Source: Artemisia argyi (lineage: Eukaryota; Streptophyta; Magnoliopsida; Asterales; Asteraceae). From it: DNA of 64,000 bases. The notes under the pieces are model-generated. The model saw only the letters and a program-made list of their open reading frames with translations, did no database searches and was not told the DNA's origin. Both the position numbers and the translations under genes were made by a program. Numbering within the stretch: the stretch's first letter is position 1; each line of letters opens with the position of its first letter. Where the stretch lies: positions 88,712,762 to 88,776,761 of the forward strand of contig CM060694.1 of NCBI GenBank assembly GCA_030686995.1, given 5' to 3'. This document shows positions 34,210 through 47,258 of this stretch, piece by piece.

Positions 34210-35618
34210 TGATGAGGCGAAAAGTGTACCGCTTTTAAGGGATCATTTAAGCCCGAATTCATGATTATTTGATCAATTACTGCCCTAAATCGTTCCTTTT
34301 GTCATTTTAGGTACTTTTGAGGAGAAATCTGAAAAAGGAAGCATTTTGGACATTTTTGGAGCATAAAAGTGAAGAAAACGGCAAAGTCTCAAATTCCATG
34401 CTAGGAACAGTACCTGACGACGTCAAGATCTAATACATGACGGCGTCAAGAGTGATAAAAGAGGTGGAAGTGGAAATTATAACGTGACGGCCCAGAAAAT
34501 TTTCAATGTTAATGACCTGACGGCGTCACCAAGGCCGTCAGGGTCATGTTACAAGTGATGGCCCAGAGTATATTTACACATGACGACGTCAAGACTGGAT
34601 CTAGGCAATACGACTCTTAACTTGGCGGTGCGTTGACGACGTCAGAAGCTACCACATGACGCCGTCAGGATGTTTTATCTATATATATATTTTCCAATTT
34701 TTCATTGTAAAGTGTGGAACATTAGGAGCATAAACCCTAGGTCGAATTTTCTTCATATTGCAGGGGTTTCAAACCCTTCTTTCATCCATGTTTGAATAAA
34801 GATAAGTCTTCCAATAATCATTCAATATGTCTATGTGTTGTTTGATTCTATCTTACGCTTGTCTTTCTTTTAACATGCTAGGCTAGGTTTTTATTGTGTT
34901 TGCTTAGATGTAAAGAAACCTAGATGTTGATTATTGGTTGATTGTTTGATTATAATTGTTGTGGATGATTGTATTCGATGTTAGGCTTAAGAAAACTGGC
35001 AGACTTCCATTGGTAACTTGCTTGAACGTCTTAAGAAATATGATCGGAGGTGTACTACGATTTTTGGTTGTATTTAATGCATAAGTGAATTCTAATGATC
35101 CCATGTTAGGAGCTTTTAGTCGGCTCGACATATGAGTGAAGTAGGATCTTATAGAGTTAGGGAATATTGTACACGGCCCTACGACTAGTATTAAGGAATA
35201 TAACCCGTCATCCATGCAATTGTAACAAGCTAATCAACCGGTAAAAGATATCTAGGGAGTAATTCCACCACATTAGTTAATTTTCATTTCTTTTTAATTT
35301 TTTTTATTTTTTTATTGCACTTGTAGTTAATTGGGTTAGTTGGCTAGCAACTAATTCTGCCCACTCCTTCAAAACCCGAGATTTTACTTGCTTTCATAAA
35401 ATATAAGAAATACAAAAAAAATCATCCCTCACCTCTAGACCTATTTTAGTAGGCTTTCTAATCCTAGCGACACTATTCCTGAGTTGAACGATCAATCCCC
35501 CAGTACTTGTCACTATACTATACTACAACGATCAGGTACACTGCCTGACGGGGATTGCAAGCTTCTCAAGATCCTTTGAGAGGTAAAACCTGTTGCAAGG
35601 GCGCAATCCCGCGTATCA
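34210..35618 (+). mobile_element. Solo LTR of the 1.4 kb family (1409 bp), TSD TGCAC
   Basis: TGATGAGGCG...CGCGTATCA flanked by TGCAC at 34205-34209 and 35619-35623. It is the reverse complement of 23236-24642 in organisation but clearly more diverged. It is opposite in orientation to the gag-protease element. Confidence 0.92.
34415..34691 (+). promoter_or_regulatory. TGACGNCGTCA palindrome array and TATA box in solo LTR
   Basis: Six palindromes at 34415, 34438, 34518, 34581, 34634 and 34657, with central triplets GAC, GGC or GCC, followed by CTATATATATATT (34679-34691). The palindromes are kept although the sequence between them differs from the other copies. Confidence 0.65.
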
Positions 35619-35651
35619 TGCACGTACAAAAACATATATGTCCCACTTTAT

Positions 35652-36429
35652 TGTTAGAATTATACAATCAAGTGCACATATAGCGGAAGCTAGGATCAAG
35701 AATAACACATACAAAGATTAACTAAAACATAAATAGGAACGTACCGTATGCAATCTTGAATTCTTGGATGAACCCTAATTAGGGTTTATATGAATTAGGG
35801 ATCTATTGATTAACCCCTTACCGTTTTGTTAATCGATCCAAGATGTAAACAAAAGTATGTTTACACCACGTTCTTGTACACACGTACTATTAACGAATTA
35901 AAGTTAATGCTAGTTAAAATTATACACAAAACATTATTGTTTATTGAAAACAAAACAAGTCGACCAGTAAAGCAAATCACCAAAACCTTTTGTGTTGTTG
36001 TTTAGTCGAACTCACTAAACCAAAAGAATAGAAAAACCCTTTTAATGATTCATGCACATGCATGATATAAATATCATACTGTATACTGTGATCATGCGTA
36101 CAAAGTCAAAGAGAAAAACAAGAGATTTAATTTTAACGTGCGTACAAGAGTATGCAGAAAATAAAACCTTGAATTTGCTTTTATAGGATACAAAACTTAG
36201 AGAACAAGTTTAGGGTTCTCCATTTTTTATCCATGGTCCTTATCTTTGTATGTTAGTCAATTTTCACCAATTACTAACATTCTTTATTTGTTTTGTGTAA
36301 TTAATAATTAAATATAAATATTTATATTAAATTATTAAACTTTAATTCTCATACGTAAAGTGTGCAATCCCGTGGTCTCGAGTTCGATTCTAGACATATA
36401 CGTATTAATATTTATCCACAACTCTAACA
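35652..36429 (-). repeat. 3' LTR of the non-coding copia-type element
   Basis: TGTTAGAATT...CTCTAACA, 778 bp. It contains GAGTTCGATTC (36380-36390), which resembles a tRNA B box but is antisense to the element. Confidence 0.95.
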
Positions 36430-39400
36430 GCTCCCACTTGGATATCTATTAATAGTATAATGACATTGGTTAGCGTCTAGCAACACGCCAATGCCCCTAG
36501 TTCAACTCGAGGGAGGTCTCCTGGAAAAACCTTTAATGATTCATCATTATTATTATCCTTTTGTTTCTAATACTACGTTAATAAAGATATGGATCTCAGT
36601 CATTCTTTAATTAACAATTCTGTTTCTCGTTATTTATGATTGAGCAAGATTACCAAAACATCTGAACGTATTCCAGATAGACTTTGGGCGTGCGCACGCA
36701 AACATCTTGTCAACCCTACGAGGGGCCCAGCAGTATTAAACTTCTGAACAAATCAGAAGGAACAAATTCTTTCTTGACTACAAGAATAACCCATGAACTT
36801 TGCAACACTTCTGAAAACAACCCTTATAACTCCCTGTTACGGTGAGCGGTAGATTGCTTCACAAAAATGCACTACATCCATGACACTTATCTGGTATCTC
36901 AAGTCTGAGGATAATAAATTCATGATTTACTTACTGACAAGATCCATAAAGTAAAATCATGTAGTTGGGATAAGTCCTATATTCAATTCATCGAATATCA
37001 TGTGAAATTGGTATGTCAACGCATCAATATACTTTCAAGTATATTCTAACCAATACTCAGATTTGTCTTAGTTTAATGATATTCCCATATCATTAATCGA
37101 CAATGGACAATTTAGAATAACATAAGTTATTCATGAATTTAAACATGCAAATATAAGACACAATTTATTATTAATGAAAACAAACGTACTAAGTACTTTA
37201 ATTCATTATAAATAATAATTGCATAATGTCCTTTATCCAAATACTAAATAGATCAATGCATGATAATTCTAGTTAATGAATTTTGTCTCAAGTAATGACT
37301 TGTTAACAATTATGCCTCAAGTAATGACAATCATACTTGTTGACAAGGCATTATTCAACTAACTTGATCTATCCGAATTTTGAGAATACTTTTTTCAAGA
37401 ATTCAATAATTAAAATTCTTGTATGTGTATATCCAACTATCTTGATATAGCCACATAATTTTTCATAAATAGTGTGATATCCTCAATCACCAGCTTATGA
37501 CAATCAAACTTTCAAACCTTTTAAAGTTTAAAGTATTCTAATTCTTTAATGTTTAATGCAACTATGCTCTTAGTTGAGCACAACTAGTTCTCATGAAATC
37601 CTTCATGACTAGTTATTGAGTGTCATCTCAATTAAACCAGCATCATTGTATATTAAACACAATATGCTCTTTTAAAATTTCCGTAAACTTAATATCCATT
37701 GTGTAATTTTTAGGAGCTATTCCAGGTTGAGGATCATTATTCTAATTTCAAACATTTTCCATTAGAATATCTATTACACAAATTATATAATAACCTTTAA
37801 TTGGATATCAAATATTGTCAAATCATTTAAGCACTTAAGCATGATACAACAATAATACAATGCACATGAAAATCCTTCAGTCAAACTTAGATTTTATTCA
37901 TGTACTATCTTTACAAATATCTATATCCATTTACTAAATGATATATTATATTCTATTAGAATCATTTACCGCACATGTTTATTAAATAATAAACTTTTGT
38001 TCCAAGGTTGTATGTTTTATTTTCTAAATCTTTCACTTACAGTTTCATTCCAAACTAAGTCTTAACATTTCACTTATATGGAATGTAACTTCTTATATGT
38101 TATACGACATATATGATTTAGTAAATCAAACATAATACTCCCACTAGCTTTCAGGAATACTTAGAAATTACCTTATTTTAATTATAAACCTAAACATAGA
38201 TTTAATAATTTATCATAAGAATAATCTCCTAGATGCATGCATTTATCCATTCATGGATTATTGCACTTTGTACACTTCCAAAGATTTTCTTGAATTCATA
38301 AACTCCTTTTTGATTACTTATCGTCCTCGCTCAAGTAATTATTCAAGAAAGAGTTTTTGATATTCCATTGTCAAATTTCACATTCATGTAAATATGACAA
38401 TTAACCGTCTTTGTATCTTTAATGTGCTTAGGAAAGAGTATTCAATCATAGTTAATTGCTTAAGTATGATTAATAATCTTGTCATAAGACATGCATTAAG
38501 ACATGTGTACAATTTTGTCCATATGATCATTTCACAAAGATTTAAACCACTAGGGTTTCATCATCTTTGAGTAAACTCATCATCATTTTCTAACTATTAA
38601 GAATTAAGATAAACCAAATTTTCTAAATTTGAATATCTTTATGAACAGCATCTATAACATTCATAATATGAGTAATTTACCCAATTCATTATTTTGGTAA
38701 TACTACATCATATAATCATCAGCATATTAATTAAATATCTGAGATATCCAAGTGGATCTATGAATGATAATTCCATCATCTTGAGGTTTATCATTTACAT
38801 GTTAAGCCTCATCATGATTTTAACTAGTGTGATTTTAGAAGATTATGTATCTTGTAATTCTATCTTTTCAAGATAAAATACTCCCACTTGCCTTTAGCAT
38901 TATATAGAATATAAGTACTTAGCAATTAGAGCAACAATCCAATTTTCTCTTTTAGGACATTACAAATACACATTGATAGTTCTTTGTTAATAACCTTCAC
39001 ATAAGTAACTTAACAAATTCAGGACTCCAATTTAAGACTTAATGTGATTCATCACACTTCATAATGTCTTATTAATCTTCTAGGAGTCTAATTGAGTATA
39101 TTCCATCCATACTCAATTTTCTAACCTTGATAACTTTTGGAAGAAGAAAAGTCATAGTTATCTTTAATCAAACAATCTAACAAGAGTTTGATTTCCTAAC
39201 TGAACATACTATCCATATGTGGTACTTTAATTAGAATTAATATTGTAAGAAGATCTAACAATATATATAAGATAACCATATTCCTTTTGGCATACCTATT
39301 TACCAACTAAGTCAACTTAATGGTATAATAGTATTTCCAAATCAATTGCATGCTTTATAACACAAGTACTTTTGACCAAGTCACTTCATGTTTATGTCGC

Positions 39401-42400
39401 ATTAAAACATAAACGTGTTATAATCCCACTATTCGTTATTAATCATTGATCAACTCAATGACTTCTTGTATATGTCTTAATTAAAAGACCATAACAAGCT
39501 AACGTCTTACTTAATTATAAGTCTTGTAATACTTAGAAGACTTCATGTTTATAACTATACAATAAAGTATAAACATGTATTATTAAAGTAATCTTTGAAC
39601 ACCATCATTTGGTTTCAATAGTATTTTTAAGTTAACACACTACTTCATTTATTTATGTCATTCTATGAATACATAATTATTGAAGTAGTATTATATTACT
39701 TCATGCATTTATGTCATTCCAATAATACATAAATATTATAGTTGAAGTTGTCTTATTATCATATTGACACATGTTCTAATAGATGTCTAATTTAGAAACT
39801 GTAAATTATCCATGTTGGTCTCACGCATACATGGAAATTCACCTTGTTGTTAATATTTAGTCTGCGTCTCACGTTTACTAAATTTTAACACCAAGTGTTT
39901 CTTAGATTAGATAATTAATCTAATTAGAATTATAGTCTCTTACTTTGCAGTTAAGAGAATGCTTTAAATCATATTCTTATGTGTTGTACTTTGCACATAA
40001 TGAAGATTTCTCCCACTTGTGCATGGTACAACACCATGTATCATATAAACAACACGTACGCGTTTGTTAATTTGAACAATATGATTTGTGTCATTAACAT
40101 AACTTAGTAGATATAGAGTTTACTCAATCAATCAAGGAAACGTACATGACTATCCTTGAAAATATTATTGTCTATATTTGGAAAGTACTTACCTTGAGAT
40201 ATTCAAAAGATAATCTAAGTTACAATCAAGACAATAAGTCTTGTAACTCCCACTGAATTAGAGAACCATATAATAATCCCTTATTCAGCCATAAGAACAC
40301 AATACTCCCACTGAATTTGACAACATTGTAAATGTTTTATTAATCAGTGAAAGAAAATAGTGTACTTGTTTACTTTCCTACATCTTTTAAGAAAACCCAT
40401 TCAAACAATTATATAGGTTATAAAAGAATGTAATCTACTATATAAATGTGATTCATCACATTCCAAATTATTAACTTGAAAAGGCTTGGGCATGCAATTT
40501 CTTCCTGTATAGATCTACCATTCCAACAATTGTATGTAGTATCTTTAAATGGTCAAATCAAAACAACTAGATAAAATAATCTAATTTGTCTTTTACCATT
40601 ATGCAGTAATCAGTCTAGCTTCTACTTTAATAACTCATAAGGTGCATATACTCTTACTATTAAAGTTTGCTATGAGTTATGTATTTAGAATTTAGACAAT
40701 TCTATTCATCCTATTATACCTTTCTCATTCATGAAAAGGAATAGGATTTAAGTCTCACACTTCTCGTAATGGAAAGAAGACTATATTTATTCTTTTTTTG
40801 TAAATATTGACTCTAACCAAAAACCCAACCGGGTGTAGATCAATTAAAAGAATAACTTATGTTTACGGTTTTGAGTTGCATTAATACATTTAAAGAATTT
40901 TACAAAATTCCTTTTTAGTATTTTCGATAATTTATATTTCCAAGAAAATATAATACCCAAGGATATATTCATATAACCAACATATTTTCTTGAAAATCTA
41001 GGATCCAACTTTACATAGATTCCACCACATCAGTTGATCTGCTAGTGATGAAAGTATAAAAGATGGTAATCTGTCGAACAATAATTGGCAAACACTTTTC
41101 CAATTCCTAGATCATTATGGGATTTACATCAAATTGATTCATCAATTTGTCATGTAAGCATGTTTCATCCCATCTCATGCCTTAAGCTCTAGGTCTCACG
41201 CATCAACTTAATTAAGTTGTCTAACTTAGAAACTGCAAATTCTCCATGTGTGGTCTCACGCACACTCGGAAATTTACCTTGTCATTAAAATTTAGCCTGC
41301 GTCTCACGTGTTACTAAATAATAACTTCAAGTGTTCCTTATAGTTAGATGGCATGTAACTTAAATTTTAGGGTATAAACTTTTGATGTGAAAATCAAAAC
41401 ATGTATAAAGATGCATGCACTCATCTTTATAACATAAGTTTTCAAAAAACCTTTTTATATCCGATTCGTGAAATTAATACACAAAGTTTTACTTGAGGTT
41501 TATGCCAAAACCCTAAGATGACTTTCTACAACATATGATTTTAAAAGTAATTCGTTTAAGACATATTCAAGATTGTGATAACCAAGGCAGACTCTAAGGC
41601 TCTTTTCAAAGCCTTCAAATCACGGTTATGAATATCATCTTAAAAGACTTAATTTTAAAAGCATACTTGCACAAAACATCATTCAAGCAAAAGTTTATGG
41701 ATTCAATCTCAAAATAGTAATAAAGTTTGAATTTTGCTAGTCTCGACTGGGAGCTGATTACCGTGCGAATCGGACCACGATTGTCATAAGACCTTTGCAA
41801 GATTCTTACTTTATCACTTTAGGGTTTCACAATTATTAGTCCGTATTAATTTTCTTTATGAAAACAACCCTTTTATTGCTTACAACAAGTCCAACCGAAA
41901 AACAATAAAACAAGTATCAAAGAAAATCAAAACAACCAATAATAAATAAGTGAAACAATTAGCCACATGCAATCCGTATTAGAAAAGATCCTAATAAAAT
42001 CAATTCTAGGTATAATTATGCATGCAATCAACTAAGGCCTTCTCCTCTTGATGGAAGAGAGTCACATACATTGACGAATCAATTGCGTAGGCCAAAGCTA
42101 ATAAACACACCACATAGCATATATAAATCGATTTTAATAATTATTATTGAGGTCTTCCCCAATATTAGAACATGTGACAAAGCTTAACAATTAAAAAACA
42201 ATTAATAACCCATGACTAACATGCATGTTTCGTCATGGATCAAAGCATAACAATTACCAATTAGGTCACAAGTTACGCACATAAACCATGTCACATAACA
42301 ATTATTCATGATTAAACCACATAAAAAAAAAAATATATTAGCATGCAACCTAGGCTTTTTTCAATTTTTATAAAACCTAAAAAAAATTATTTTTTTTTCG

Positions 42401-42592
42401 GATGAACAGTACCGTGAACAGTACCGTGTGAACAGTGTCGAATGAACAGTGTTCGTGAACAGTAAAAAATTTGTAGGGTTTCAAAAATTAACACCAAGAA
42501 ACCTTTAAGCATGCAATAATAATCAAAGATTTCAAATTTTTTTTTATGTGTTTCAGTAATTAATTACACAGTATTAACCGCTCTGATACCAC
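36430..42592 (-). other. Internal region of the non-coding copia-type element
   Basis: 6.2 kb, AT-rich, without genes. Six CTCCCACT motifs (AGTGGGAG in sense) lie at 36431, 38138, 38881, 40010, 40247 and 40305, the first being the polypurine tract itself. A roughly 95-bp segment is duplicated (about 39813-39905 and 41238-41335; both contain GGTCTCACGCA and GCGTCTCACGT). Near the primer site four to five GAACAGT repeats occur (42405-42470). Confidence 0.7.
42581..42592 (-). other. Primer binding site of the non-coding copia-type element
   Basis: Plus strand CTCTGATACCAC directly next to the LTR. The minus strand carries TGGTATCAGAG, matching initiator tRNA-Met. Confidence 0.88.
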
Positions 42593-43370
42593 TGTTAGAA
42601 TTATACAATCAAGTGCACATATAGCGGAAGCTAGGATCAAGAATAACACATACAAAGATTAACTAAAACATAAATAGGAACGTACCGTATGCAATCTTGA
42701 ATTCTTGGATGAACCCTAATTAGGGTTTATATGAATTAGGGATCTATTGATTAACCCCTTACCGTTTTGTTAATCGATCCAAGATGTAAACAAAAGTATG
42801 TTTACACCACGTTCTTGTACACACGTACTATTAACGAATTAAAGTTAATGCTAGTTAAAATTATACACAAAACATTATTGTTTATTGAAAACAAAACAAG
42901 TCGACCAGTAAAGCAAATCACCAAAACCTTTTGTGTTGTTGTTTAGTCGAACTCACTAAACCAAAAGAATAGAAAAACCCTTTTAATGATTCATGCACAT
43001 GCATGATATAAATATCATACTGTATACTGTGATCATGCGTACAAAGTCAAAGAGAAAAACAAGAGATTTAATTTTAACGTGCGTACAAGAGTATGCAGAA
43101 AATAAAACCTTGAATTTGCTTTTATAGGATACAAAACTTAGAGAACAAGTTTAGGGTTCTCCATTTTTTATCCATGGTCCTTATCTTTGTATGTTAGTCA
43201 ATTTTCACCAATTACTAACATTCTTTATTTGTTTTGTGTAATTAATAATTAAATATAAATATTTATATTAAATTATTAAACTTTAATTCTCATACGTAAA
43301 GTGTGCAATCCCGTGGTCTCGAGTTCGATTCTAGACATATACGTATTAATATTTATCCACAACTCTAACA
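42593..43370 (-). repeat. 5' LTR of the non-coding copia-type element
   Basis: Second 778-bp LTR, indistinguishable by eye from 35652-36429. Confidence 0.95.
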
Positions 43371-44448
43371 TTTATATCTCTTAGTTTTTAAACCAGTTTT
43401 AGTACGTATCTATATATATCATATGCATGTTCTCGCCCTTATCAAATCACACTCACACGATTATTTCTCATTACGCATGCATGTTATCCAGCCCTTTTTA
43501 AACACATACGGTTTCTCTCTTCACAATTTTAATAGATAACATGCATGCATATATCTATATATGTATTAACATAACAATGGTTTAGGTTTATATTCCAATT
43601 TCTTATTCGTATTCTTGGACACGTATGAAGGTTCCAATAACCATATTCAAAGCGTATATCAAACGTATTCGAAAAGCAAAATAAATAAGATATTGACCCA
43701 TGTTTCATTTCTTGCGTTTAATATCCAGATTTCAAATCGTATATTAGAGATTGAAACGAGTCTCGAAAGGCTAGATTAAAGACATACATAGCAAACATAT
43801 TTGAATAGCAAAACAGAGCAGAGATTGACGCATGTGTTTCGTTTATTCATGATTTCAAGTTGCGCATATATATACATGTCCTTCATATCCATTTTTAAAT
43901 GAAACAAATAAGTTAAACTTCCATATGATATATACATGTTTATCTAGATTTACGTTTAATATGCATGTCGCATGAAGAAGAAACACAAGAAGGATGATGA
44001 TACCTTAGTCGGATTAAAACGAAATAATAAGACCAAAATCGAAACCAGAAACCTACGACTCCACTAATAGCTAATCACCACGACCACCTCTCCTTGCTAC
44101 CACGATCACACCAAGGATCACCCAATGAACCACCTTCATATCACTTGCTTTTCTTGAGAGAGAACAGCCGACTATGCTATGTATATTTTAAAGTTTATGT
44201 GTGAGAGTGAAATGTAAAATCAGTTAGTGATATAGGTGGATATTGGAGAGTGAAGTGTTGAGTCTAAAGGAAGAGTGGGTGATCATATCTTTCAAACTTT
44301 CATTTTGAAATTAGTATTATCTATGTTTCAAATAATATTGTGTATAAAGCTAAGAGAAATCGGACCTTCTAAACTATTTTTAAATGTATGATGTTATGTC
44401 TCTGAGAAAACTTATATTCGGCCCTTTTGTAACATATGTAACTTGTGA

Positions 44449-44692
44449 TAGGGGTGAGCAGAAAAACCGAAATATCCGAATAAACCGAAAACCGAAACCG
44501 AACCGAACCGAAATAACCGAACCGAACTAATAACCAAACCGAATTTGCCAAAACCGAACCAAACCGAACTTTTAATTCGGTTCTCGGTTTGGATATGGTT
44601 TTGGTAATCAAAACCGAAAACCGAACCGAAAACCGAATTCATATAAATTTATATATTTTATATATATTTATATATATAAAAAATCAATAGTG

Positions 44693-44760
<68 letters not shown>

Positions 44761-45047
44761 CAATAAAATTTTATCCTAGTATTAAAAAATACTTTTTATG
44801 TTTGAAATAACTTTTTTGGTTAAATATATTTGTATATTTTTCTTTTTTTTTTTAAATAAAGTGTGTAATTCGGTTAAACCAAAAACCGAACCGAACCAAA
44901 CCGAACTAGAATTCAACCAAACCGAACCGAAAACCGAATTTGAATTCGGTTTGGTTTGGTTCTCGGTTTGACCCTAAAAAAACTTTTAACCGAATTAACC
45001 GAACCGAATTAACCGAATAACCCGAAAACCGAACCGATCAACACCCT
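44449..45047. mobile_element. MITE-like element rich in AACCGAACCG repeats, TSD about TAACTTGTGA
   Basis: Ends TAGGGGTGAGCA and ...CAACACCCT form an imperfect terminal inverted repeat. TAACTTGTGA (10 bp; 9 if the first base is excluded) flanks both sides (44439-44448, 45048-45057). Both arms are built of ACCGAA/TTCGGT repeats in both orientations around an AT-rich centre, so it can fold. No transposase. TSD length suggests a Mutator-type or hAT-type origin. The 76-80-aa frames here are repeat artefacts. Confidence 0.7.
44693..44758. repeat. (TA)n microsatellite
   Basis: About 33 uninterrupted TA units at the centre of the MITE-like element. Confidence 0.95.
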
Positions 45048-45402
45048 TAACTTGTGAAGTTAAGTATCCAAACAAATATATATTGGGCCTTAAATATTGT
45101 GTACACACTTAAATGAATTCGGGCCTTTATACTTTGTTGAACGTGTGACACAAAAAGGAAATCGGACCCATATGTGACCTTTTAAACGTGTAGTGATATG
45201 TACCCAAAACTAATATGTTTGGCTCTTTATAAGAATAGTATTACGTGTTATATTCAAAGTAAACAAATGGTATGAGTTGAATCTCATATATACTTAAGTT
45301 ATAGATTCGTATTTTGTGATTAAACTTCATACATATAGTTCGAATCTCGTATTATATTCTTATCCCAAGTTCAAATGTCATCTCGTATTTTAGGTTATTA
45401 TA

Positions 45403-45639
45403 CTTCATATAGGTTGTTTTATCTATATCTTGTAGAGCTTTGCATATTCAAGAGGTAGTTTTGGTTTTGAAGTCTTCTAGTGCCAAATAAAAAACAACAA
45501 GATAACTACAAAAACGAACACTTATCGAAAAAAATGTTGGACTTTTGACTTCAGGGAAGCTTACTTTGGCCAATTCGGGAATGTGGAAAGGATCACTTTA
45601 AACCATTGAGGAGAAATGGGTACTGAAGAGGATGAGTAA
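45403..45639. repeat. 237-bp dispersed repeat, copy 1
   Basis: CTTCATATA...GAGGATGAGTAA, about 90% identical by eye to 48553-48792 in the same orientation. It includes GAGCTTTGCATATTCAAG and GGGAAGCTTACTTTGG. Function unknown. Confidence 0.8.
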
Positions 45640-45843
45640 TTGGAAATTACATATGGGATTGGTAGCAAAAATGAAAGGCGTGTGGGTGTAATATTCTAGG
45701 GAATAAATAAATAACAAAGTAATTTTTTTTTTTTTTTTTTTTTTTAACTTTCTTTGCTGCATTTTGGTTATACAGTAACAAATATTGAGTTTCAAAGCCC
45801 TTTGTTATTTACATATACCATACATATACTTGAATTGATTTTG

Positions 45844-46551
45844 TCAATTATATAATGCATCAAACCACCAAGCTAAAATGTCAATGGTACCAGGCTCATT
45901 TATGTGATCGATGATAGAACGGGTGAGTGGATCATGAAGGTTGCGCCTCAGGAGGTACTTGATGGAGACTAGATCATTGGTTTTAGACAAGGTTATAAAT
46001 AGCGTGAAGCGTGGTGTAGCGGTATAGTTAAGCCTCAAGCTTTAGCGTGAGGCATTGCGTTATAGTGTTTTTAAGTCATGATTCAAAGCGGCAAAACATA
46101 TTTATAGAGTTGTCAATATTAGTTAGCTGCTAGGCTTAAAATTGAGTTATAGAGCTACTAAGCCCGAATAAACACTTGTAAATAAGCTCAGTCCAATATA
46201 TTTTTAAAAAAATCTTAAAATCTAAAAAAAAAAAGGTGCTACGCTACACGCTATAGCGCGCTATATCACGATATATGACGCCTTATTGCACGCCACGCCT
46301 TGAGACGACGCTTTGGCCTGTTTCGTAACGTGGAGGCCACGCCTCGCGCTATGGCGACGCTATAGCGCGCTATTTAGAACCATGGTTTTAGAAGCTTTTT
46401 GAATTTTGAGTACAATCAGGTCTATGATGTCGTCCAACATGATTGTAAGATAATACAACTCTACCTTCACCAAGGCCCGCATCAAGGTGCCCAACAAAAC
46501 AATGATATCTCCATCATCTTTCATCTTTGATCGTTTTTTATTTACCATCAT
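45844..46551 (-). pseudogene. Unidentified ORF interrupted by a MITE
   Basis: Minus-strand frames 46551 to about 46393 (GDIIVLLGTLMRALVKVELYYL, hydrophobic/helical) and about 45977-45844 (LVSIKYLLRRNLHDPLTRSI...ILAWWFDALYN) look protein-like and sit on either side of the MITE 45988-46382. Removing the MITE and one duplicated target would bring them together. I do not recognise the family. It could be a captured exon or part of a decayed gene. No start or splice sites can be proven. Confidence 0.4.
45988..46382. mobile_element. MITE with GGTTNTAAATAGCG terminal repeats, TSD TGGTTTTAGA
   Basis: Left end CAAGGTTATAAATAGCG and right end CGCTATTTAGAACCAT are inverted copies. TGGTTTTAGA flanks it (45978-45987, 46383-46392). 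The 9-10-bp duplication points to a Mutator-like origin. The right half is rich in GCTATAGCGCGCTA palindromes. Confidence 0.8.
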
Positions 46552-47258
46552 TGTTTAGGACTATCTTTAATTCTTTGTTATTTACATTAATCTTATTTAG
46601 TGTGGTGTTACAAATTTTGTTCTTCTTTGTTTGAAATGTTTGCTAATGCAATTTTTGCTCTTCTTTGTTAGGAATAATATTATAACTAAATGGCAACTCA
46701 GAAGTCACTTTTTTTCTAAGTGGTGGCTATACAAATTCCATCTTAAAGCGGAAAAATCAAGTAATATAAAGTGATTGTCATGAATCAGCTTGAATATTTC
46801 TAACAAATGGACACACATGTTACTGAAAATTCTGTTTCGCGTTTGATAAAAGGCACAATATGTTGTCTAGATTTATAATTAGACGCTAAAAGATTTTTGA
46901 ATGTGTATATCTTTGTTATGTAAGTTCAGTTTTCTTCATCATATTTTCTTGGTGGATATTTTTTTCAACTAAAACAAGCTATATTTTGAATTCCTAACTC
47001 CGGCCCTACGAACAAAAATGTTTAAGTTCCGTCCTTGATTAAGAAATACCTTGTGGGCATTGTTAACTTTAGCTATTATGTAATGTTTATGCTTGTCTGT
47101 ATGTATGTTTGTTCACATCTGAACTAGCTAAAATTTCTAAGCATATTTGTTGTTAAACGACTATAATCTGAAAATTAACTCAGCTTTGTGCCAGTAAAAG
47201 AACATGTACAGACTAACCACATTAAATTGGCCTATTCCGAATAACAGACTGACCAATA
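46552..47258. other. Unassigned AT-rich interval
   Basis: No gene, primer site or repeat that I can support. Confidence 0.3.

Larger units (their letters stand above)
35652..43370 (-). mobile_element. Non-coding copia-type LTR retrotransposon (LARD-like), TSD TTTAT, LTRs identical
   Basis: LTRs 35652-36429 and 42593-43370 are both 778 bp. I saw no difference in a line-by-line reading. TSD TTTAT at 35647-35651 and 43371-43375. Primer site TGGTATCAGAG (minus strand, within 42581-42592) is next to the right LTR, and a CCAAGTGGGAGC polypurine tract (minus strand, 36430-36442) is next to the left LTR. The 6163-bp internal region has no ORF above about 61 codons and no gag or pol motif. Identity of the LTRs indicates a very recent insertion, so proteins must have been supplied in trans. 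Confidence 0.95.
32204..44438 (-). repeat. Large gypsy-type LTR, interrupted by two later elements
   Basis: Begins TGTAACACCCCAACCCG next to a primer site. Its own sequence is 32204-34209, 35624-35651 and 43376 to at least 44438, because a solo LTR and a non-coding copia-type element sit inside it. Its right end is uncertain: repeated GGACC/GGGCC-type units (44362, 44418, 45088, 45118, 45162) span the MITE at 44449 and suggest it may run to about 45400. It contains a CATATCATATC short tandem stretch near 33155-33190. There are no genes. Confidence 0.5.

Noticed and set aside
36380..36390. tRNA gene in the copia-type LTR
   Set aside because: Only a B-box-like stretch. No A box at the right distance and no acceptor or anticodon stem.
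44369..44642. 76- and 80-aa minus-strand ORFs with FGSV/SVRF repeats
   Set aside because: Translation of the ACCGAA repeats of the MITE-like element.
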